DNA of 12,071 nt from Pseudomonadota bacterium (GTDB lineage Bacteria; Pseudomonadota; Alphaproteobacteria; Rhizobiales; Xanthobacteraceae): positions 1 to 12,071 of the forward strand of contig JAKAMD010000068.1 of NCBI GenBank assembly GCA_021823875.1, read 5' to 3'. Below the pieces are notes generated by a model. It saw nothing but the letters and a program-made list of their open reading frames with translations, did no database searches and had not been told where the DNA came from. Below are positions 4,830 through 10,613 of the stretch, piece after piece (the stretch's first letter is position 1; every line of letters starts with the position of its first letter). Position numbers and translations under genes: made by a program.

Positions 4830-6302
4830 GTGAAAACTCACCCTCAGGCACTTGCAGTCGACAAGCCGGAAATGGCCAAGCGCGCGCCTGACCGAAGCCG
4901 TTTGCCGGTCAGAACCACAAACACCTCTTTGCCGGCGATTGGGGAGTCGCCAAGACGGGCGCGTGCGCGTCAGGATCTTGTGCCGGCCAACGAAGCGAAC
5001 CAGCCGCTCAACGCCGCCGAGATGATCGGGCAAGCAACGGCTACGGAGCAGGCCGATCCTTGGCGCTGGCCAAAGCTTCCTGGCCTCTCGCGGGATCGCA
5101 TCAACGAACTCGAAGGCACCATCGACAAATTGCACAGGGAATTGGCCACGCGCTCCGTTCAAATCGCCGACCTCCATAATATTCAGCAGCAGCAGGCTAC
5201 CGCACTGCTAGCTGCGCGCGACGCGATTGAAAATCTCCAAAGTTCTGCAACTTCGCTGCAGCAAACGGCCGCACAACGCGAAAACGAAACCGCGACCGAA
5301 AGACGAAAACTCCAGTCCTCCATGCAAGAAAAAAGGATGCTCAATAAAAAACTCGAAGACATGGAAAAGGAGACTACCGACCTATTGCAGAAGCTGCTCG
5401 AATTCAGCACCGCCTTGAACGACAAGGAGGTGGCGTTCGTTTCGGCAAAGGAGCGGGTGGCAGAACTTGAGCAAAAATTGAACGCTACGAACACAAAAGA
5501 CGATAGCACCGAAGACGAGATCGCCCAGACCAAGACCGCGCAAGGTGAGATCACGCAGGACCTGATCCCGGTCCTCGCCCAGGCCATCCAAAACGATCAG
5601 AAGCTCCCCTGCGACGAAGCCAACGAACAAAATACTCAATTCGAGAGCCTGCTCCAGAAAATTGAGAACCTGCTTGCGATCGAGGACGAGCAAATAAGCA
5701 AGCTCGGCAAGGCCAACACAAAGCTGTCCGAGCGCTGCGATACGCTCGACAAATCCTATGCTCAATTGGAAAGCCAGGACAAGAACCTGGCGAGTCGGAT
5801 TAAGAAGATCGAAGGCTCGCTCGCTGCCTGCGTCGGACAAATAAACAGGCTCAGCGAGGCGAACGCGGAGCCGTCCGAGCGCTGCGATACGTTCGACAAA
5901 CCCCATCCGCAGTTGGCCAGTCAGATTAAGAACCTGGAGAACCGGATCAGGAAGATCGAGGGTTCGCTCATCGCCCGCGACGAACAGATCAATGAGCTCA
6001 AAGAGACGAATGCCATGTTGTCCGAGCGCTGCGACGAGCTCACGCACGACAACATCATTCTCGAATCCGGGCACAAGCGCGCGCAAGAAAAGCTCAGATT
6101 GCAATCGAGCAACATCAATCTGCTTGAGTCCGCCTTGCGCACAGGACGGGAAACCGCCGAACAGAAAATAACGGAGCTGACCGGCGAACTGCAGCGCGAA
6201 CGCGAGGTACACTCCGTCGCGGAGCGCGAATCGGCGGCCATTCGAAGGGAAATCGCGCTGTTGTTGTCGAAACTCGCAATTAGCCCGCCCGCGATCCAGT
6301 GA
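4830..6302 (+). CDS. Coiled-coil protein with three 49-residue heptad repeats, function unknown
   Basis: I do not recognise this 490-residue protein. Residues 1-85 are basic, rich in Arg/Pro/Ala and probably disordered. From about 88 to 480 it is an almost unbroken coiled coil rich in Glu, Lys, Gln, Asn and Leu. Residues 274-322, 323-371 and 372-420 are three tandem repeats of exactly 49 residues, that is seven heptads, each with Leu/Ile-x-x-KIE near its start and an invariant SERCD whose Cys is at position 30 of each unit. No signal peptide, membrane segment or enzyme motif is visible. The start used is GTG at 4830 with a weak GAGAG six bases upstream; ATG at 4872 is possible. A/T-rich runs (for example around 5325-5350) and Asn/Lys-rich codon use differ from the neighbours, which could mean relaxed selection or transfer. 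A CtrA-type box lies upstream. Possible roles are structural scaffold, polar organiser or cytoskeleton-like filament; all are inference. Confidence 0.8.
   Translation: MKTHPQALAVDKPEMAKRAPDRSRLPVRTTNTSLPAIGESPRRARARQDLVPANEANQPLNAAEMIGQATATEQADPWRWPKLPGLSRDRINELEGTIDKLHRELATRSVQIADLHNIQQQQATALLAARDAIENLQSSATSLQQTAAQRENETATERRKLQSSMQEKRMLNKKLEDMEKETTDLLQKLLEFSTALNDKEVAFVSAKERVAELEQKLNATNTKDDSTEDEIAQTKTAQGEITQDLIPVLAQAIQNDQKLPCDEANEQNTQFESLLQKIENLLAIEDEQISKLGKANTKLSERCDTLDKSYAQLESQDKNLASRIKKIEGSLAACVGQINRLSEANAEPSERCDTFDKPHPQLASQIKNLENRIRKIEGSLIARDEQINELKETNAMLSERCDELTHDNIILESGHKRAQEKLRLQSSNINLLESALRTGRETAEQKITELTGELQREREVHSVAERESAAIRREIALLLSKLAISPPAIQ
5649..6089 (+). repeat. Three tandem 147-bp coding repeats
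   Basis: Units are 5649-5795, 5796-5942 and 5943-6089. The identical 14-mer TCCGAGCGCTGCGA occurs at 5727, 5874 and 6021, exactly 147 bases apart. The two later units are closest in their first half (KIEGS and following residues), the first two in the part after SERC. The pattern points to successive in-frame duplications that kept the coiled-coil register. Confidence 0.88.
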
Positions 6303-6612
6303 ACGGGCGCACAAGCACCATCGCGTCAAGAAGATACCAAAAACAATCAAACCGACTTTGAGCCGGCAAAACTTTGTTTCGCCGCTTATTCCTCCACAAT
6401 TTGAATAGTTGAAGGCCGATCCGTTTTCTCGGTCAGCGCGCCGCATCGTCGTGCCGCGATCGCCCATCTACACTCGACGCCCGCATCGACAGGCGTCGCG
6501 GGTCCGTGCAATCGGAGTCGCCATGACATGCTGCGCATCACGCGTGCTGTCACGCGCACGCATCTTCCGCGCGCAGATGAAACATAAAACTTAACCTGCG
6601 TTTCTGTTAGGA

Positions 6613-6627
6613 TTAACGAGGGTTTAA
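6613..6627 (+). promoter_or_regulatory. CtrA-type box TTAA-N7-TTAA over a promoter -35 region
   Basis: TTAA-CGAGGGT-TTAA fits the full CtrA pattern. It ends nine bases before a TATAAT (6637-6642), so it covers the expected -35 region, the position from which CtrA activates promoters in Caulobacter and relatives. A further TTAAC stands at 6591-6595. Confidence 0.6.
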
Positions 6628-6642
6628 AAACACATTTATAAT
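6613..6642 (+). promoter_or_regulatory. Candidate promoter of the Aer-type receptor gene
   Basis: The -10 is a perfect TATAAT (6637-6642). The best -35 is TTAACG (6613-6618), four of six consensus bases with an 18-base spacer. A weak -35 overlapped by a CtrA box fits an activated promoter. Transcription would start near 6649-6650, leaving a leader of about 57 bases. Confidence 0.5.
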
Positions 6643-6645
6643 GTG
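6631..6645. promoter_or_regulatory. Inverted repeat overlapping the -10 element
   Basis: CACATT-TAT-AATGTG is a perfect 6-bp-arm palindrome with a 3-base spacer centred on the TATAAT. The flanks (AAAAA on the left, AGTTTT on the right) extend it loosely. It could be a repressor operator; the regulator is not identified. Confidence 0.4.
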
Positions 6646-6651
6646 AGTTTT

Positions 6652-6668
6652 CCGGTACCCGGGACCGG
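6652..6668 (+). promoter_or_regulatory. Small palindrome at the predicted 5' end of the receptor mRNA
   Basis: CCGGT (6652-6656) pairs with ACCGG (6664-6668) around ACCCGGG. If transcription starts near 6650, this would form a hairpin at the mRNA 5' end. Confidence 0.3.
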
Positions 6669-6693
6669 TCTTCGCTCAACCTATTTCAACCCC

Positions 6694-6701
6694 AAAAGGT
6701 G
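6694..6701 (+). promoter_or_regulatory. Ribosome binding site of the receptor gene
   Basis: AAAAGGTG ends five bases before the ATG at 6707 and supports that start. Confidence 0.6.
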
Positions 6702-6706
6702 CTTCG

Positions 6707-8359
6707 ATGCGAATCAACAAGCCGGTGACTAACGTCGAATACGACTTCGATGGCAGCCGGTCGATTTATTCGACAACGGATCTCAAGGGCAAGATCACCT
6801 ACACCAATCCTTATTTCATCGAGGTCAGCGGTTTTTCGGAAGAGGAACTGATCGGCTCGCCGCACAATCTCGTGCGTCACCCCGACATGCCGCCGGCGGC
6901 TTTCGCCGACTTGTGGGAGACCATTAAATCCGGCCTGCCCTGGACCGCCATGGTCAAAAACCGGCGCAAGGACGGCGATCATTACTGGGTGCAAGCCACC
7001 GTCACGCCCATCATGGAAAAGGGCGTCACGACCGGCTACATCTCCGTGCGCACAAAGCCAACCCGCGCACAGATCGAAGCCGCTTCCAAACTCTACAAAG
7101 AAGAAATGGATCATCCGGGCTCCCTGGTTCTGCGCCAGGGCCGGGTCGTGCGGCCGGGCCTACTCGGCCGGCTAACGGAAGCTGCGCGGCTCTCGCTCGT
7201 GCAACGCGTCACGTTTGCGCAAGGTTTTGTCCTCGCGGTCACGGGTGCGCTCGCTTTCGCCTCCTGGCATTACGAAAGCCTCGCCGGCTCGCAGAAGCAC
7301 ATCGCCACGATGTTGTCTGTGTTTCTCATGGCGCTGGTTGCCATGTCTTGGTACTACGTGGCGGCCAAAGTGATCGCCCCGGTGAAGGACGCGGTCAAAA
7401 TTGCGCAGGACATCGCCGGTGGCGACCTGAGCTCGACGATCGAAGTCGATCGGACTGACGAAATCGGTCAATTGATGCGCGGTTTGAGTCAAATCAACAC
7501 TAACCTGCACTGCATCATCGGCGACATCCGCGACAATTTCACCAACATGTACACGGCGACGCGCGAGATCGCCAGCGGCAACAGCGACCTGTCGGCCCGC
7601 ACGGATTCGCAAGCCGCAGCCCTCGAGGAAACCGCCGCCAGCATGGAAGAACTAGCCGCCACCGTGCAGAAGAACGCCGAAAACACCAGTGAGGCGCGCG
7701 ACGTCGCCCACAACGCCACGGTCACCGCGGAGAAGGGCGGCACTATCATGTCGCAGGTGGTCGCGACCATCGGCGACATCAGCGATTCGTCCAACAAGAT
7801 TTCCAACATCGTCGGCATCATCAATGGCATCGCCTCGCAGACCAATCTGCTGGCGCTCAACGCCGCGGTCGAAGCTGCGCGCGCAGGGGAAGCCGGCCGT
7901 GGTTTCGCCGTGGTCGCCACCGAAGTGCGCCAGCTGGCGCAACGCTCCGCCGAAGCCGCCAAGGAAATCACGCAGCTGATCGCGAACTCGGTCGAAAAGG
8001 TCAATGCGGGCACAGTCCTGGCGCGCGACGCCGGCACCACCATGCAGGAGATCATCTCGGCGGTGAATCAGGTCACCTCCATCATGAGCGAGATCTCGAT
8101 GGCTTCTTCGGAACAGAGCACCGGCATCAGCCAGGTGAACGACGCCGTCACGCAGATGGACGAGGTGACGCAACGAAACGCTTCGCTGGTCGAAGAGGCA
8201 GCGACCGCGACCAGCGACCTCGAACAACAGGGCGATGCCCTGATGCGGGCGCTGGCCGTCTTCAAACTCAGAGGCATGCACAGCGACCGCGCGCACGCGT
8301 CGGCATCAGCATCCGCCAGCAAGAAGGCATCCGTCAAGAAAGCCCGCCGCGCCGCGTAA
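6707..8359 (+). CDS. aer: Aer-type PAS-containing methyl-accepting chemotaxis protein
   Basis: A 550-residue receptor. Residues 1-118 form a PAS domain that keeps, at the same numbers as E. coli Aer, the residues tied to FAD binding or signalling: Asn34, Arg57, His58, Asp60, Trp79 and Asn85. Two hydrophobic segments, about 169-187 and 199-221, form a membrane hairpin with both ends in the cytoplasm, as expected for a sensor without a periplasmic domain. A HAMP domain follows (about 217-270), then the helical signalling domain with the conserved tip IASQTNLLALNAAVEAARAG (375-394). A methylation-type helix AALEETAAS lies at 304-312. There is no C-terminal CheR-tethering pentapeptide; the tail is Ala/Ser/Lys-rich. 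It probably senses redox or energy state through FAD and acts on CheA/CheW, none of which are in the window. Aer of E. coli has 506 residues. The symbol is by similarity; alphaproteobacteria often have several such receptors. CtrA-type control is suggested upstream. Confidence 0.9.
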   Translation: MRINKPVTNVEYDFDGSRSIYSTTDLKGKITYTNPYFIEVSGFSEEELIGSPHNLVRHPDMPPAAFADLWETIKSGLPWTAMVKNRRKDGDHYWVQATVTPIMEKGVTTGYISVRTKPTRAQIEAASKLYKEEMDHPGSLVLRQGRVVRPGLLGRLTEAARLSLVQRVTFAQGFVLAVTGALAFASWHYESLAGSQKHIATMLSVFLMALVAMSWYYVAAKVIAPVKDAVKIAQDIAGGDLSSTIEVDRTDEIGQLMRGLSQINTNLHCIIGDIRDNFTNMYTATREIASGNSDLSARTDSQAAALEETAASMEELAATVQKNAENTSEARDVAHNATVTAEKGGTIMSQVVATIGDISDSSNKISNIVGIINGIASQTNLLALNAAVEAARAGEAGRGFAVVATEVRQLAQRSAEAAKEITQLIANSVEKVNAGTVLARDAGTTMQEIISAVNQVTSIMSEISMASSEQSTGISQVNDAVTQMDEVTQRNASLVEEAATATSDLEQQGDALMRALAVFKLRGMHSDRAHASASASASKKASVKKARRAA

Positions 8360-8377
8360 CGGGCAACAAAGGTAGCT

Positions 8378-8410
8378 GCGCCGGCGGGAATTCAAGCCTC
8401 CAGCCGGCGC
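8378..8410 (+). terminator. Hairpin after the receptor gene
   Basis: GCGCCGGC (8378-8385) pairs perfectly with GCCGGCGC (8403-8410) around a 17-base loop, beginning 18 bases after the stop codon. No T-run follows, so it is at best a weak or Rho-assisted terminator, or a 3' stabiliser. Confidence 0.45.
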
Positions 8411-8540
8411 GCATCGACCCAAGACCGAACCAACTCGATCCGTGATATCACCGCCGAAGTCGCACGGGCCAAGGAGAGGACCCACGCCCGCATGGGCGAG
8501 CCTTCATGATTAAGACAATTAACGATTTTTCTACGGGAAA

Positions 8541-8573
8541 TTTAAGTCTTCCTACAAAGTTACATTTTAAGTC
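8541..8573 (+). promoter_or_regulatory. TTTAAGTC direct repeat in the AT-rich leader of the TadG-like gene
   Basis: TTTAAGTC occurs at 8541-8548 and 8566-8573, 25 bases apart, in the AT-rich stretch (8505-8590) before the gene. The spacing is near two and a half helical turns. No clear -35/-10 pair was found. Confidence 0.3.
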
Positions 8574-8592
8574 CACTGTTTAAATAAATTGC

Positions 8593-8597
8593 GGTGA
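8593..8597 (+). promoter_or_regulatory. Shine-Dalgarno choosing the ATG start of the TadG-like gene
   Basis: GGTGA ends five bases before the ATG at 8603. The GTG at 8594 is part of this motif and has no Shine-Dalgarno of its own, so the ATG is preferred. Confidence 0.5.
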
Positions 8598-8602
8598 CAG
8601 CG

Positions 8603-9955
8603 ATGGGCTTCAAGAGCGCGCTTCTTCGCCTTGTGCCAAGGCTACGCCAATTTTTCACCGGGCAATCAGGCAATGTCGCGATTACGTTCGCCTTGGCGGC
8701 CATTCCCCTTTTAGGCGCCGTCGGCGCCGCGATCGATTACAGCCGGGCCAACGATGCCAAGGTGAAGCTGCAACAAGCGCTCGATGCCACAGCGCTCATG
8801 CTTTCGAAGGAGGCTGCGTCGGTCCCCAGCAGTCAATTACAAACCGATGCCTCGAGTTACTTTTTGGCACAGTTTGATCCGCCCGGCGTGCAAAACATCG
8901 CGATCAACGCGACTTATTCAAGCACCGGCGGATCATCCATCGTTCTCGATGCCAGCGCTGCCGTCCAAACAACTTTCATGAAGATTTTTGGCTACAATCT
9001 TATCAACCTGCGATCGACATCCACGGTCAGGTGGGGATCGACCCGATTGCGCGTCGCCATGGTGCTCGACAATACCGGATCGATGCAGCAGGCCGGCAAA
9101 ATGAGCGCCTTAAAAACGGCAGCGAAGAGCTTCTTGTCGCAGATGCAAGCGGCCGCGACGAGCAACGGCAATGTCTACGTTTCGATCATTCCGTTCTCGA
9201 CCTCGGTCAATGTCGGCTCGGTCAATTACACCCAGTCGTGGCTGACCTGGACGGATTACGGGACCTGTAATGGCGGCGGCGGTCATTCGAGCAACAGCTA
9301 CACCCAAGCGCTGTGCAAGGCCGCGGGCGGCAATTGGGTGGCCTACTCGTCATCAAAGCAAAGCAATTGGACCGGCTGCATTACCGATCGTGGCGCCACG
9401 AACGGTCCAACCGGATCGAACTACGATACGAATGTATCGATGCCAGCCATCGGAAATAGCGCCACGCTATATCCAGCAGTGCAGTATTCATCCTGCCCGC
9501 AAGAAGCGATGGGATTGAGCTATAACTGGTCGGCGATGAATACACTCATCGACAACATGTCACCAAACGGCATGACCAATCAGAATATCGGCCTGCAAAC
9601 TGGCTGGATGTCGCTGGTCGGCGGCGGGCCATTCACAGCGCCTGCCACAGACCCGGCTTATACCTACAAATATATCGTCGTCCTGTTCACCGACGGCCTC
9701 AACACGGAGGATCGCTGGTACACGTCGCAATCGTCGATCGACAGCCGTCAGACGATGACGTGCAGCAACATGAAAGCGGCGGGATTGACGATCTACACCG
9801 TTCAGATCAGCACCGACGGCACGGCGTCTTCACCGCTGCTGCAGAATTGCGCCAGCGATACGAACAAATATTTCTATTTGACCTCGTCGTCTCAGCTGGT
9901 GACGACCTTCAACCAGATCGGCACGGATATCACCAGGCTCTACGTCGCCAAATAA
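8603..9955 (+). CDS. TadG-like pilus-assembly protein with von Willebrand factor A domain
   Basis: A 450-residue protein. Residues 1-22 are basic and end in GQSGNVAITFALAAIP (20-35), the typical start of Tad-family minor pilin-like proteins; 24-44 is the single membrane segment, and the rest is outside the cytoplasm. A DYSRAN...KLQQALDATAL stretch (45-64) is the usual TadE/G stalk. The von Willebrand A domain (about 149-445) has a MIDAS-like DNTGS (156-160, Thr replacing the first Ser of DxSxS), Thr324 and FTDG (362-365). Six cysteines (222, 238, 259, 298, 387, 416) lie in the outer part and may form disulfides. The Gly/Ser/Asn/Thr-rich insertion at 217-300 is unusual in length. Tad pili serve in adhesion; no other tad gene is in the window, so this is an orphan copy. 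GTG at 8594 would add three residues. Confidence 0.85.
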   Translation: MGFKSALLRLVPRLRQFFTGQSGNVAITFALAAIPLLGAVGAAIDYSRANDAKVKLQQALDATALMLSKEAASVPSSQLQTDASSYFLAQFDPPGVQNIAINATYSSTGGSSIVLDASAAVQTTFMKIFGYNLINLRSTSTVRWGSTRLRVAMVLDNTGSMQQAGKMSALKTAAKSFLSQMQAAATSNGNVYVSIIPFSTSVNVGSVNYTQSWLTWTDYGTCNGGGGHSSNSYTQALCKAAGGNWVAYSSSKQSNWTGCITDRGATNGPTGSNYDTNVSMPAIGNSATLYPAVQYSSCPQEAMGLSYNWSAMNTLIDNMSPNGMTNQNIGLQTGWMSLVGGGPFTAPATDPAYTYKYIVVLFTDGLNTEDRWYTSQSSIDSRQTMTCSNMKAAGLTIYTVQISTDGTASSPLLQNCASDTNKYFYLTSSSQLVTTFNQIGTDITRLYVAK

Positions 9956-10027
9956 AGCGGGCGGCGGGGCAACCTCCTCAAGTTTAATGAAATTGGGGCG
10001 GCCGGGCTCGACGGTGATGGCGCGCAT
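9956..10027 (-). pseudogene. Remnant of the start of a zinc-type (MDR) dehydrogenase gene
   Basis: On the minus strand, ATG at 10027 opens a frame reading MRAITVEPG, then RPN, then LEEVAPPP. That is the N-terminal pattern of medium-chain dehydrogenases such as glucose 1-dehydrogenase-like proteins, where MRAITV-PG leads into a strand ending in -V-EP. The similarity stops after about 24 codons, exactly where the TadG-like gene ends (9955); the frame then runs antisense into that gene. No good Shine-Dalgarno precedes the ATG. It looks like a 5' scrap left by a deletion or insertion. A short stretch like this could also arise by chance. Confidence 0.45.
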
Positions 10028-10029
10028 GC

Positions 10030-10055
10030 GGGGCGAAACCCATGATCGTCGCCCC
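10030..10055. terminator. Hairpin between convergent genes
   Basis: GGGGCGA (10030-10036) pairs with TCGCCCC (10049-10055) around a 12-base loop, between the stop codons of the TadG-like gene and the next minus-strand gene. There is no T-run on either side; its role as a two-way 3' end is tentative. Confidence 0.35.
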
Positions 10056-10111
10056 ACTCAGCAACATGGCTATCATTATCGCGGAATCAGGGCGCGCCGC
10101 CGCCCGCGAAC

Positions 10112-10507
10112 TCACACCGCCGGTTCCACCGAGGCGACCTGATAGGTGTGCATCTCGCCGTCATTGCCGCGGATCGAGACATATTCGCCCGGGCGGAAGA
10201 CATGCGCGCCGAAGCGATATCCGCTCTCGTCGTCGTCGTCGACTTGCGGATCGTAGTCAAACACCCAGCGCCCGTGCGGCCCGCCGGCCTTGTGATCGAG
10301 CAAGCCGACCTCGTCGTCCTCGTTCTGCCAGAACCGGCGCACCCGGCAGTGGTCGCGGTGGGCCCGCCATAGCGCCACGTCGATATGGCCCTCGCCGTCG
10401 AGCGGGGCAACGAATTCATAACCATGGCGGGAGGAGCCCGTCGGGAATTCCTTGGAGCGGGCCAGGTTGAGCCGGATGCGCTTGAAGCTGTGCGGCAGGG
10501 TGCTCAC
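10112..10507 (-). CDS. Conserved-looking small acidic protein, function unknown
   Basis: A 131-residue protein. I cannot assign a family. It starts with a basic segment (SFKRIRLNLARSKEFPTGS) and then has a well-ordered-looking beta-rich body: HGYEFVAPLDGEGHIDVALW (43-62), many His/Arg/Trp residues, an acidic run DDDDES and an aromatic/glycine-rich end with GEYVSIRGNDGEMHTYQV, which reads like a small beta-barrel. No signal peptide, membrane segment or metal motif is evident. The start is GTG at 10507 with GGAG nine bases upstream; the open frame extends to 10549 without a better site. Codon use fits a real gene. It is divergent from the next gene (106-bp gap) and convergent with the TadG-like gene. 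Confidence 0.72.
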   Translation of the reverse strand: MSTLPHSFKRIRLNLARSKEFPTGSSRHGYEFVAPLDGEGHIDVALWRAHRDHCRVRRFWQNEDDEVGLLDHKAGGPHGRWVFDYDPQVDDDDESGYRFGAHVFRPGEYVSIRGNDGEMHTYQVASVEPAV

Positions 10508-10613
10508 GGGAGGTTTCTCCAGTCGAACGATTGAGTAAAGATGGCACACTATAGCCCAGTCGCGTATTGATTTGGATCAGCCCCCTGCCGCCCTACCAGC
10601 CCGATGATGTGAC

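Larger units (their letters stand above)
6303..6706. other. 404-bp intergenic region before the Aer-type receptor gene
   Basis: No credible gene is present. The first 290 bases hold only a minor hairpin, CGACGCC (6475-6481) with GGCGTCG (6492-6498), and no clear terminator for the coiled-coil gene. The last 115 bases are AT-rich and hold the regulatory elements listed separately: isolated TTAAC at 6591, a CtrA-type box, a TATAAT promoter, two palindromes and a ribosome binding site. Confidence 0.7.

Noticed and set aside
5382..6467. 361-codon open frame on the minus strand
   Set aside because: Antisense to the coiled-coil gene. Its Leu/Arg-rich periodicity simply mirrors the heptad repeats.
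6409..6594. 61-codon plus-strand frame before the receptor gene
   Set aside because: TTG start with no Shine-Dalgarno, Arg-rich composition, in a region that looks regulatory.
8471..8508. AAGGAG followed by a five-codon frame (8491-8508)
   Set aside because: The spacing of 14 bases is too long and the peptide too short to support a leader peptide; probably chance.
8510..8522. TTAA-N5-TTAAC as a CtrA box for the TadG-like gene
   Set aside because: The spacer is 5 rather than 7 bases, putting the half-sites out of register. Kept only as a remark.
10542..10556. Sigma-54-type promoter TGGCAC before the kinase-fusion gene
   Set aside because: The -24 part matches but the -12 position reads AGCC instead of TTGC.
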